Source: Formicarius rufipectus (Eukaryota > Chordata > Aves > Passeriformes > Formicariidae). Taken from it: a stretch of DNA of 64,000 bases. The notes beneath the pieces are model-generated. The model saw nothing but the letters and a program-made list of their open reading frames with translations. It had not been told where the DNA came from and did no database searches. Shown piece by piece: positions 47,086 to 58,189 of the stretch. The stretch spans positions 232,815-296,814 of the forward strand of contig VXAU01000928.1 of assembly GCA_013399695.1 (NCBI GenBank), in the 5' to 3' direction. The number at the start of each line of letters is the position of its first letter. Positions within the stretch are counted from its first letter, which is position 1. Both the position numbers and the translations under genes were made by a program.

Positions 47086-48430
47086 TGGGGGTTGTGGCAG
47101 TGCCATGCAGACCCCAAGGCCACCATACCCTCTGAAGAGCTCCTCCATAGCCTGGAGAGAGGGGATGCTTGGTTCTTGCCTGGCTCCATCCCAGTGACTG
47201 CTGCTCAGGTGCCCCTTTCCTCTGAAGGCAGCAGGTGAAGCCCGCACTTGCTTTAGTGCTCCCCTGTTCTTGGATGTTTCCTCCTTCTCTAACCCATTTG
47301 AACAATTTGCAGAGTTTGTCAGAGAGCTCAGGATCTCACTGGGCTGGGAAATGGGGCACTGAGCTGTGCAGCCCTGAGCAAGCCCCTCCTCTCTGCTCTG
47401 CTAAAGCCTGAGCTCACCTTGTGGGTGAGAAGGCTGGGATTGGCTTTTAGGGCAGAGCAGCCTTTGGCTCTGTCACTGCTCACAGAGCTCCACAGCACCC
47501 AATCCGTGCTGTCTCAATGGCAGCAGCAATAAACACCTCCTCCTCAGACCTGAGCTGGTGCTGGGCAGCCAGGAACCACTGCTGGGTGCTGATGTGTGAG
47601 GTCCTGTCGTGCTCTGGGTTCCCCCCACGTTTTTAGGGGGCTGGTCTGAGTGCTCTCCCCTGCCATGACTCCTTCCAACCCTGTTAGCCTTCGGAGGTTG
47701 TGTTGCTTCGGCGCAGGAGGATTTGTACGATTTCTTCAGGTTCTTGGACACGAGCCAGCGTCAACAAACCTCAGGGCAGAGACTCTTCGAGGAGCAGGAA
47801 ATGAGGGAGCTGTTGGGCTTAGTGGCTGTGTTAGATCACTCCAAAGCATGACTTAAATTCAGGTTTGCAATTTCCTCCCTTCCACCTCCTCCACCATAAG
47901 CCCTAGTGCTGCCTCAGCCTCTTCATCTAACTCAGAGCTGGGCTCATTTTACAAGCGTGAGGCTGGCCAGAGTGTCTGGGTTGTGAGAGGAGAGCTGATG
48001 GACAGAGAGGGGTAAGTAGAGCTGCAAGGACTGACATGACAAGAGTCATGTCACAAGACAAAGAGATTTTTCACTTAAAACCTGCTCCAGCCTTCTTATT
48101 TTGATGCTTTCAAGCAGCTTTGCTTGAACAGCAGATCAGTTTTTGCAGCTGCTGAGAGCTGCAGTGATGCTGACTGCAGGAAGGGGTGGAGGATGCTGGA
48201 GGAGAAGCAGTCCCTGGAGCATCTTCCAGCCTCTTCAGCGTAGAGCTTGGATTCATGAAGGCAGAAGATGGGAGTGGCTCCTTTCCTTCAAAGCCAGAGA
48301 ACCTCCCATCCAGCTGCCAGCCGAGGTGCCCAACATCCCTGTGACATGAGTGTGGGTGCTGCCAGGTGGCCCAGGAGCTGCTGTGCCAGCAAGTCCCTCC
48401 TGCCCCTCCCTCCTCAATTAACACAGCAAC
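47086..48430. other. Unique non-coding DNA, no gene seen
   Basis: The sequence is GC-rich with overlapping open frames on both strands (up to 123 codons at 48110-48481 minus). No domain, CR1 block or tandem array is recognised. Confidence 0.5.
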
Positions 48431-48850
48431 CACAACGTTGTTATCCTGGGCATGAAATAAGGCTAATGAATCACGTCGCACTTTGAAGCCACGTTAGATC
48501 TGGAATTTGACACCAGCTTTTACATCGCTGCCACTCCGCCCCCTCCGCTCCCCCCAAACCCAGGCAGGCCAGCTCCCTGTTTACCTGTCAGTCAGCAGAG
48601 GAATTTGCATGTTAGTTAAGCTGTTAGCATGAGTAATTACTGAGTGGGTCAGTGACTCCTCCCAGCAAGCCGGTGTGAAATGCTTTGCCTTGCCAGCGAC
48701 ATCTCTATCGTTGGAGGAAGACTGGGAGGGAGATGAATGCGAGCGATGACTCAGGGCTAATTGCACACCTCCACTATCGCCGGCGCGTACGCTGAGAGCT
48801 TAATTAGGAGCCTGAGCCGTCCCTCAAAGCCGTGAATGGAAAGCTGCAAA
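48430..48850. promoter_or_regulatory. Candidate conserved non-coding element (strong by eye)
   Basis: Repeat-free sequence with a mixture of factor-type words: gctaatgaatcacg (near 48464), ATTTGCAT (48603-48610), gagtaattactgag (near 48631), an AP-1-like ATGACTCAG (48746-48754), gctaattgcacacc (near 48756) and TAATTAG (48801-48807). A small CpG cluster (atcgccggcgcgtacgc, about 48776-48792) lies within. CpG survival in a CpG-depleted region fits constraint or hypomethylation. No long frame spans the block. Confidence 0.38.
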
Positions 48851-49257
48851 ATCAATCTTTGGGAAAAGGGGGGAGGGAGAGGGCGAAGGGGATCCCCTTG
48901 GTGACCTGCAGGAGCAAGCAGGGGCTTCCACGGGGATGGAGGTGGTCAGGCTGGAAAGAGAGGCAGCAGTCTGCCTTTGGGATTTGGGTTTCCACCAGCA
49001 ATGAGCAGGAGAATGAAGTGGCTTTTTGCCATCTTCTCTGGTAGGAAGGGCCACCCCTGCCTGGCCAGGGACAGGCGGATCTCGTGGTGTCTGTGGAGCT
49101 TCCATCTCGACCCCAGTGGCTTATTTCCTGAATATTTCTTAGGATTTGCCCTCTTCCAGCCTGTCTTGACACTTTTAGTGTATTCCTGTGCTCCACATCC
49201 CTGTGAACAAAGAGGGTGCTGATCGCAGAGGGACTGGGAGACTCACGGCATCGCAGG
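48851..49257. other. Unique non-coding DNA, no gene seen
   Basis: A purine-rich G-run patch lies at 48859-48893 (ggggggagggagagggcg). The minus-strand frames at 48824-49196 are read through it and lack domains. Confidence 0.5.
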
Positions 49258-49362
49258 GGAAGTGGATATTAGAGGGGAGGTAGGTGGATATCAGAGGGGA
49301 GATGGACATCAGGGGAGAGGCAGGTGAACCTCAGAGGGGAGGTAGATGGACATCACAGCATC
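49258..49362 (+). repeat. Minisatellite, degenerate units of about 22 bp
   Basis: About five imperfect units follow the pattern (a)ggtggatatcagaggggag. They begin gaagtggatattagagggg, ggtaggtggatatcagagg, gatggacatcagggg, gaggcaggtgaacctcagagg and ggtagatggacatcacag. Unit length varies from 16 to 24 bp. The array is G-rich on the + strand and probably length-polymorphic. Confidence 0.8.
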
Positions 49363-49985
49363 TCAGGAGAGGATTAGGTGGGTGATCCTGGTTCAGCCGT
49401 GATGTAACTACTGGAGGATTTTGTTTTCAGACACCCAGGTGTGTCTCTGCACTGGTGAGACCCCAAGTTTTGCAGAAGAGTCTGTGACGTGGTCTCAAGC
49501 AACTGGATCCATGTCAAGGTGCATCTCTTACTGTCAGCAGACTGAAAGACCAGGTCTGCCAGGTTTGCTCCTGGAGAACATCAACCCCCACCTCCCTGGA
49601 GTTCGTATTAGCAGAGCAGGCAGGGAAACTTTGGTTCCTGACACTGTCTCCTGCTGCCAGTGAGCAGAGGAGACATCTCAGCAGCAGAATAAATTCTCAG
49701 GTCATCCTGGGATCAAAAGGAATGATAAAAACTAATTGGGGAGGAAACTGCCCTGGGGACTGGCAGTGGGAGAACAGCAGGCAGGACTCCAGAAGTGGAA
49801 ATTTTCTGTGAAGTGGGAGATTGTTTCTAAGTTCATGCTCTGGCTGGGCTGGAGAGGGACTGCAGGTCCCACAGCTGCACCCGGAGCCTGACACTGGCTA
49901 GAGACAATAAATCATGGGGAAATTTTTGTTTCCTTCATTTCAAGTTTGCATTGTTTTGGTACAGCCAAAAATTAGAGTTAAAAAT
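49363..49985. other. Unique non-coding DNA, no gene seen
   Basis: No gene, CR1 copy or motif cluster is recognised. An 80-codon + frame at 49421-49663 has no domain. Confidence 0.5.
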
Positions 49986-50109
49986 TGTTTGGTGGGTTTT
50001 TGGTGGTGTTTTTTTGGTGTTTTTTTTGTTTGTTTGTTTGGTTTTTTTTGTGGTGGTCGTTGTGTGGGATTTTTTGGGGTTTTTTTGGTTTTGTTTTGTT
50101 TTGTTTTTC
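49986..50109 (+). repeat. G/T-rich low-complexity tract
   Basis: About 124 bases of nearly pure T and G, with TTTG units at about 50028-50040 and TTTTG units at 50091-50105. Long open frames on both strands (Phe/Gly/Val-rich on +, Lys/Thr/Asn-rich on -) are artefacts. It is the longest of the tracts of this kind. Confidence 0.88.
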
Positions 50110-51250
50110 CAGAAATACAACTTCCGGTGTTCAGCGAGAAGTGAGCAAAAATACTGTGAAACAAAACAATCTTTTCGAAAATTGTGACATTTTGTGATTG
50201 TTAATGTCCACAGAACCACAGAATTTTATATATATTTATTTATGTCATGACAGTACACCGAACAACCTTTGAATTTTCACAACATAGCCTAAAACTAGGA
50301 ATTTTCTTAATGTCTGTTAATTGTTTAGTCATTTATGGGATAGTGATACGTAGTACTCCTTGAGATATCTGCATCTCTAGATGAGGTTTGTTCAGCTGTG
50401 CTATTGCAAGTTTGACAAGTACTTTCATTCTCTTGAATTTCCATGTTGTTTTCTTTCACTTATATTTTCATTGCATCTCATACAGGAATCCCTGTCAATG
50501 AAGTAATGTATTCCAATCAGGGCTGAGGAACAGATGATCTGACCAATTCAAAAGCAAAAATCCTGCAGGGTTTCAAGTCTTACATTGTAATATGTCTTTA
50601 AAACATACCACTTGCTGCCACTACTTGAATGCTAAGCAATAATGTAAAATTGCAATAGAAAAATGATAAAACAAAACCTGTAAAGAAATCTCACCTCAAA
50701 AATTGAGTGCTTTGTAAATTTTGTTAAACTAAGGGCTATTTCAGAGGGAATATTTTGTAGGATTTTTTGCAAACATTAACTAGGTTCCAATTCCAGGGTT
50801 TTTTTCTAAACACCAGCACTCGGTGTAGAACCCAAATCCCGTGTTTTGACTGGCTTTGGTACTGACTGTACTTACCAGAAACCCATGGAACAAAGTCCAT
50901 CCCTTTTACAATTCACGAAGGCTACAGAATAAATCTTTTTTACGGTAATGTTTGTTCTGAGAATAAATCGCAGTTGTTTGGAATGCTTAAACTTTCAAAA
51001 GGACCTGCTCTAAAAGCCCAATTTTTAAACAATTGGATCGTGAGTGTAATATGAATGTAGTTAAGATGATAAATGCAGCTAATTTTCTCCCTCTATTAGC
51101 CCCTTTCACATGCTACTTACAAATGCCAGTCAAACTCGGCAATCCTTTCATTTTATTATGCGGTGACGAGGCGATTGGATTAAAAATACATGATGGCATT
51201 TTCTAACTTGGATTTATAAGTGCCACTGCCATATCTAATATTGGGCTGAC
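50110..51250. other. AT-rich non-coding DNA, possible conserved sequence
   Basis: No open frame of 60 codons or more lies wholly inside about 50220-51250, and no repeat is recognised. The A+T content is high with scattered words such as taattgtttagtcatttatggg and gcagctaattttctccctctattagcccc. The region from 51040 to 51240 has the sharpest motif-like texture (ttttattatgcggtgacg). It may be slowly evolving sequence, but motifs alone do not show this. Confidence 0.3.
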
Positions 51251-54200
51251 ATTTGCTGGGTGCAGGGGGAAGCGTGGTTTGTTGGTGCACACCAAGGAGA
51301 GCTGCCAGCCCCTCCCAAGGTGCTTCATCTCCCCGGTCCCAGCATGACAGTGGGGATGGGAGAGGCCTCTCTAATCACTGCCCTTCGAGCAGTTAAAGCC
51401 TCTTCTGCAGAAGGTGCACTGTGGTGGTGTTGTGGGGCTCATCTCACCATTCCTTGGTGGGATGCTGCAGTGAATCCTTCACTCTGAAGCTCAGCTATCA
51501 CCCTGATAGTGTGAGAAGCTTAATTTCTTGAGTTTCCACTCTAATAAGTATTCTCAGGCCTTTTTATAGAACTCTAGTTCCCATCTGCTCATTTAATCTC
51601 CAAGCATATCTCTCTTGGCCAATCCTGCCAGCCACAGATGTTTTCCTTTTGGCTCTGAAGTGGTACAGAGGGTTTTAAGTGGTTAAGTGGTGTATGGCTT
51701 TAAGTGTCCAGACTTTCTTGTGCCATCTCTTGCCCTACCCAAAAAGTCCAACCTTCATCCATCACTTCTTCCTCAGCCTGAACTTGTATTTCTCTGAGGT
51801 CTGCCTTGGTGTGGCATCATCCAGATGCTGAATGCTAACAAACACCTGGCTGTGGGGATGTCTCTGGTGTGCTGATCTGCTTTATTATTTGTATTATATT
51901 TTCATGCAAGTGAGGCACTTGCTATTTTGGGTTCATCCAATTATAGTCAGGTCTGTGACTCGTGTCCCAGAGGTGAAGTGCCCTGTGTCCAAGCCATCAG
52001 CTCTCCAGATCAGCTATTGTTTCTTTAAACGAAAGGGACACTAAAGTCCAATTATTGCAATAGAATGGGCTGCTTCTTTAAACTGAAGAATTTGACTCAG
52101 CTCAAGGGATATTTGTGATTGCCTCTGGCTTCCCTGGAGCTAAAAAATTATATGCTTTCCCTCTTCACTAAATTAAAACATAGTTGGATTGGTAGTGGGA
52201 GTGAAGGAAGTCCCTGCCTGAAACCCCAAGTGTCAGCCTGCTTTGCAAACTGTAAGCTAGTAATTGGTTTGGAAATACTGAGTGAATAGGTAAAAAGGCT
52301 TCTGAGCGACTTGTGCTGGATAATACAGACTGCCTGGAACAGCAGGGTTTGGCTTTCTGGCAAGATTTTGCAAATGTTGAGTTGTTAATTTCAGGTTTCA
52401 ATATATAAACACAATTAACATTTGTGCTCGGTAAACATGAGACATAGTTCTGTTTCCGTTGCATCTTCCCCTCATTTAAGTTCTCATTAAGCAATTCCTT
52501 TGTTTCCCAAATGTCAAATTTGAGGTAGACCCACAGCTGCTGTTTTCTCCACTCACAACCTCCAAAATGCCCCTTTCAGGCACCTAGGCTGGAACAGGGC
52601 AAGGCTTGAAGAGAGTAACCATCACAGATGAGAGGAGCTGAAGCACAGGGTGACCTCAATGGGGCCCAGGAAGCTCATCCTGCATCTGCAGGGAGCTGCT
52701 GGTGGTGGGATCCCAGCTGATCTCTGTGTGGGTTCCCAACCAGCAGCTGCTGCAGAACATTCACAGCCCTACAAATCTGCTGTACCATTTCCACGTGCAG
52801 TATGGTGAGATACGGTTCTTTGAGCAACATCTACTGTTTAAAACAAACGAAACCCTCCACCTTTATAACTGTGTTTGATTTTTGGCTTACTGGTAGAGCC
52901 TGAACACCAGGCCTGCCTGCTTGCAGCTAGGAACATTTAGAAAAGAGACAAGTTATCTTTGTGATCCCCTCTGGTTGGATGTGTATGAGCCATGGCCAAA
53001 ATGAAAGGTGCTCTCCATATGTGGTACTGATAGCACCTTGTCTTTCTGTGGTGACTGTCTGGTGTGTGACCACTGAAGTATTTACTAGAAAATCATAAAC
53101 CTCTGGCTGAACCAAAGTCATGGGGTGTGTGTTTTGAGAACATGGTAAAGGACCCCCAAGCCGGGAGGCTTGGCTTCCAGAGCCATAAGATGGAATTGAA
53201 GGCTCAGAAGCTGGTTTAGATGCCTTCAGAAATAGGAAGGAAGGTTCTAAATCCTGCCTGGTCTGCAAGACCTTGCACAGGAGTGTTTCCAGGTGGAGTC
53301 TGAAACTCTGCCTCAGAGAGTCAAATGGCACCGTTCATCTTAGCTGGAAAATCTGCCTCTCTGGAGAAGTCCTGCCCTACTTCATCCCAGCTCTGCATGT
53401 TACCCCACCATGGTCCAGTTCACATGGATCATCAGGTTCTTTGGGGAACAGAAGAGTCAAATCGACTCCCCTCCCAGTACCAACAGTTCCTGCTTCATCC
53501 CCCAACTAGGGGAGTCCCCACAGGGCAGAGGAAGATGCTCCAGACAGGGAGAACAGACGGGTTGGTTTGCAAATCCACCAGAGAGCAGGTGTGGAGAGCT
53601 ACACTAGCCGTGGGGTCGCGTCCTGCAAGCCAAGCACACCAGCTCTGTGCTGAGCCTCTGGCTCATTGTACCATTTACTGAGGTTAAAACATAATAGCTA
53701 TGCAAAATAGTGTCTCCTTTTCTCTCTCTCTTTTTTTTTTTCTTTAGTAAGTGAAAGTAAGTCTTCTAAGCCAAGGTTAACAATATATATTTATGAGTTG
53801 TAGCCAGCTGCTTCTGTGTTTGCACATGTGTTTGTTAATGAAGAGTAACCTAAGGGTCAGGTTATTATGTAAATAACCATTGTCAGGGGTAAAGGTGAAG
53901 AACCCAGTAATGAGTTGTGTCTCTCTGTCTCTCTCACAAGCCACTAATGAATATTGGATATTGCCATTTGCAGGGCTTTTTACCCTCTTTTTATCAGGGG
54001 GTGAGGGGCAGGGATAGCAAAAGAGGAAAGAGAAAGAAGTAAATTTGTAATTAAGCTGAGACAAGTTCTTTTTTCCCCTCTCCCCGAACCAGCTAAAGCA
54101 AGTTATTTCTTCTGTAGGAATTACATGTAACTTACTTGGCCTGTGTTTGGGCAAAAACATCACCTTCCTTCTGCAGCTCCGGGCTGCATTATTCCCTTTG

Positions 54201-55109
54201 AGCCTCTGCAGCTCTCACTTTAGAAGATGCCCACAAATCACCAGCCTGCATCTTTGCAGATAATACTGAACTAAGGCAGAGCCAGCAAGCCATTGAACAG
54301 CCTTTCCATTAGGAAGGTTAACAGCCAACCTGCCTGTGCAGGATTACTGACAGAGCGTGAACAGAAGGTGCAGTCTCATTGCATATGCTTTTAATATCGT
54401 GCCACGGAGAGGGGAGCCTTTGGCTCGCAGACACCTGACACCCTGAGCTGTTGTTGGGGTGAGAGTGCAAGCAGGAGCTGAGTCTGCCTCTCTTCCATGT
54501 GAAAGCACAGATGCCAAGGCAGCATAACACTGATTTCATTACCCACCGGGGCCAAACGGACTCGCCCCGGGAAGCTCACACAAACCTTGCCCAAGAGCAA
54601 TGCCCTGCAAGCCTCCATGTCCCAGGTTTTGAATTCTAGGTGGGAATTTGCCTCACCTGACATGCTGAGTCAGAGGATTTGGTCTGCTTGGCCTGGGACA
54701 GGGATCCCCTCTGCTCTGCTCTTGGTGTGTAGATTAAGAAGGGACCATTGTGCCTTATCCATAGGTAGTGGGGTCACTGCTGCACCCCACGCGTGTCACT
54801 GGCCTTGCACAGAGCCCAAGGGACCAAGCACACTGTGGCCTTGCAACAAGCCCGTGGTGCCCAAAGCCAAAGTAATCCAACAGATTTGCACATGAGCTGC
54901 CCAGCTCCCAGGAACTCTCTTGGGATCTGGGAGCCAGATTGCTCAGGTGGCAAAGCCCAGTGGGTTCTTCTCCTCCCTCCAGGCATCCCTTGACTCCTGG
55001 TTACTTGTGCAAACCTGGCCCTTAGAAGCCCCTGGGCCAGGGAAGGATGTGTTACATCTGTAATTCAGGCCCAGATAAATCCCACAGCTTGTTTGGGATG
55101 GTCAGTGAG
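51251..55109. other. Unique non-coding DNA
   Basis: No gene or CR1 is supported. A pyrimidine tract lies at about 53713-53746 (ctctctctctttttttttttcttt). Open frames of 128-134 codons at 52927-53331 and 53777-54163 (both minus) lack domains and splice context. The interval 53.8-54.1 kb may hold a conserved stretch. Confidence 0.5.
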
Positions 55110-55810
55110 GCAGAACCCCAGGGGGCAGCTGTAAAAAATAAATAGCAAAAATAGTAATAATAAGATGCAATGGTCAATAATTACCTGCAAGGCAATGACA
55201 GACATTTGTTTTTAAACGTGGCTTTGCTCATCCTCCCTAAATGTCAAAGCCAGAAGTCGGTGGTAATGTGGGGAACAGAAGAGCCCCAAGACGCAGGGTG
55301 AGATCCATAAACGGCTGGAGGTGCTGGAGGAGAAGGCTCCGATGTCTGCACAAGCCTCATTTGGTGGTTTGAGTAATGTGGTGCTGCCACTAGGGTGTCT
55401 CTGCAAACAAGATATTGCATCTCCAAAGAGTTCCTCACACAAATGAAAAGCTAAATAGAAATGATGGGCTGACTAGCTGAGCCTGGGCTTTTTACTTTTA
55501 TGATTGAGAAATAGTTGTTGAAATTGTCAATAAAAATAAATAAAATTAAGTTTCCCTAGTTAGGTGTGGAAAGGCGAGCCTACCTGTCTTTGCTGACAGG
55601 CCTTTTTGTTCTGTGTTGGCTTTTATATATGTGAAAAAAACACCATTGAGAGCTTCCAGGGAGCTGCACTGGGGCGGTTATTGCCATTTTTACATCCTTT
55701 ATATGGGCTTAAATCCATTTACAGATGTGCTGTAGACAGAGAGACATTTTTTACAAGTAATTGTCATGTATACAAGGGTCCTTATGTGTCACAAAAAGAT
55801 CTCACTTAAG
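55110..55810. promoter_or_regulatory. Candidate conserved non-coding element
   Basis: AT-rich, repeat-free sequence with gtcaataattacctgc (near 55172), ttgtcaataaaaataaataaa (near 55526), ctagttaggtgtgg and an inverted pair CCTGTC (55583-55588)/GACAGG (55595-55600) that supplies two opposed TGACAG-type MEIS/TGIF words. ttacaagtaattgtcatg lies near 55752. Functional meaning is inferred. Confidence 0.3.
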
Positions 55811-57780
55811 AGAAATAAATGTGCTTTTCATCTTTTGTTGGCAGGAGCGGTGGTGGTTGGGAAGAGGGTAATTGGTGATCTTTTCCAGTCTGATAACCAG
55901 GACAAATAGGGGGGAGCCCAGAGTGGCTCTGGCATTGCACTCCTCCCCGCTTCCCTCCTGCTGGAGCAGAGTTCCTTCTTCTGGCTTGGCTTTCAGTCGA
56001 AGCAATAGATATGATAAATGCCATCAACCAAACCCCAGGGGCAGGTTAGAGGAGAGCTGAGCTGCCCTGGGGTGACCTCGGCCGTGCTCAGTGGCTCTTC
56101 CCCGGCACAACCACCGTTCTCCTCCCCGACGGGGACCGCTGACACCGCCTTTACCCCCTGAGCAGCTAATCAGGACATCTCCCCTTGTTCTGAGGCTGTT
56201 AGATGTGATCGGGATGCAGAGGTCTGCCTCTTTATTGCCTTTATTTGTAGGTTAGGATTTCCCTTTTGTAACAAGTCCCGTGTGGTTTTTTTTTTTTGAA
56301 GGTTATTGCTCTTCTCAGAGGCTGAGATTTAAAAGACTCCCCGGAGGTAGATGAAGCTTTGACAACATTATGCACTGCCTGTACCCCCACGTCTTGGGGA
56401 GCCCGTGAGGCTGCAGATGCCTCATGCAGGGGTAGCACTGGCACAGGGGGCACTCACTTTGGGGAGGTGCTGGTGGCCCAGGACAGAGTTGTGATGAGCA
56501 TCCCTGATTTTTCACAGGGCACCTCATCGTATCTCTAAGTCTCCCTCGGGGATGCTATTCCCTGATATTGCTCCAGAGGAAGATGGCAAAAATGCAGCTG
56601 GGCTGCATGCAGGAAGCTGTGGTGAGCATTCAGCAACTGGTTAGGCTAAGGAAGTAACAGATGTAGGCAGCCCTCACTGATGGAGTGTTAAAGCAAACCA
56701 CAACTCAGGCCAAATAGCAAAAGGCAGGTCCTTTATTGCATAGATTTACTTATAAATCGTTTTTCAGTCAATAGGAGGCAAAGCAGGAGACCAGGGGCCT
56801 GAGGGTGAGAAAGGCAGGATGTTTAAAACGATACCAAAATCCCAGTCTGCACCACAACAAGCTTTGCTTTTACAATTTACAGTTTCTGTTTAATAGATGA
56901 TTTATGCCAGTAGGTGCTCTGTGGCACAAGCGTGGGCTGAAGGTGCGTGTAGGTTTGAGATGTAGGACGGAGAATGGCCTTGAAATCAGGGACAGGTGAG
57001 CAGCAAACCTGGCCTGATAAATAATGGATGAATTGTGCTTGGTTTTGCTGATGATGTAGTGACCTTTTGGGAGGCAAGAAACAAAGAAACAGCAAATGAC
57101 CAGCAATACTGATGAACAGGCTAAGTGAACTGGACACATCATTAACACCAGCATACCAAAATAATTACATGCAACCAGGAGTCACACGGTCAGCAAAAAG
57201 TGAAACAAGGAAGTGGTTCTGTGTAAATTTAAGCTTTCCATCTTTCAGCAGGGAGGAGAGCTGCAGGGGGATGTGGTTTTGGGGTGGTTGGTGCAGTCAC
57301 ACTGTGGCATGACTCGCTGTCAGATGTCTGAGGTTTGTACCAGAGCAGAAGTGTGGCACAAGGGCTTGCAGGAGTCCCGTAGACTAAAATGATTTGACAA
57401 GAGGAGATAGTCTAGAGAAGACCCCACCATGGAATAGGAGTTATGCTGTACTGCAGGGATAAATTGCTGGTGCCCAGGAGAGACCCCAAAACCCAAAGTA
57501 CCATGTGACTGGTTAACACACACCATAAAAACAAAGACATTTATGTTTTTATTGTTTTGTCTTCATGAAAGCAACAGGTCAGCCCCAGAGTAGCCACCTC
57601 CCTGTTTCAGGTAGAGATGTAGGTGATTCTGGTAAGACAGTAAAACTCCAGTTTGTGAATGACCAGATATTTGGCTGAATCAAGAGCCTGCTTGCTCTCC
57701 TCTGTTGGGAAACATTATTGTCAATGGGGATCTGTTGGCAAGAAAGTGGGGAGGGACACTGCTTTTCACGCGCTCATCTG
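55811..57780. other. Unique non-coding DNA, no gene seen
   Basis: A CpG-richer patch lies at about 56070-56215 (gtgacctcggccgtgctc, ccccgacggggaccgctg) but is too short for a CpG island. A T-run lies at 56287-56298. Open frames on the minus strand at 56870-57154 lack domains. Confidence 0.5.
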
Positions 57781-58080
57781 TCTTCACATGAAAACAAGAG
57801 TCTTCATTATTGGTTAGTCATTATTCTCCCATCTAATAAACTTTCTGCCGTTCGAGCAGTGAGTGGAAACAGCAACATGCTGCTTTGTGTAGCCCATCAC
57901 ACATCCGGAGTAAGAGATAATGAATAGGCAAATCAAACACATTTCCCAAAAACTCCGTCGGAAAATGATTCAGCCCAGTGAGTGCTCCTGAATAACAAAC
58001 CCATCTGCAGGAATGGAGTTGGGTTACAGTGGACTTAACCAACAGCAGAAGGACTCAAATTTGCAGTGAAAGATTGAAGC
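57780..58080. promoter_or_regulatory. Candidate conserved non-coding element
   Basis: Repeat-free sequence with tcattattggttagtcattattctc (a CCAAT-type word on the minus strand inside it), ccatctaataaac, gataatgaataggcaaatc and surviving CpGs (gccgttcgagc, ctccgtcggaaa). Texture differs from the spacer on either side. Confidence 0.3.
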
Positions 58081-58128
58081 AGCATTGCTTGGCCGTTTCA
58101 CCTAAGCAGAAATAATGACAATTTTCAC

Positions 58129-58185
58129 TTTGTTTAGCACCTTCCATCTGAAAGTCTCCAAACGCTTTACAAACTCAATTAATTA
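58129..58185. repeat. Possible ancient interspersed repeat core
   Basis: The segment gcaccttccatctgaaagtc, then tccaaacgctttacaaac, resembles a core found in old, low-copy vertebrate interspersed repeats, of the general form agcgccttt...caaagcgctttacaa. I cannot name the family with certainty. The rest of the element is not recognisable. Confidence 0.35.
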
Positions 58186-58189
58186 GCTG

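Noticed and set aside
49914..50219. Apparent hydrophobic (+) and Lys/Thr-rich (-) small proteins
   Set aside because: They are translations of a G/T-rich low-complexity tract. The same artefact appears at 3259-3459 and 6818-7107.
52927..54163. Minus-strand frames of 134 and 128 codons
   Set aside because: There is no domain, no biased codon pattern and no splice context. Lengths are within what chance gives in 64 kb read in six frames.
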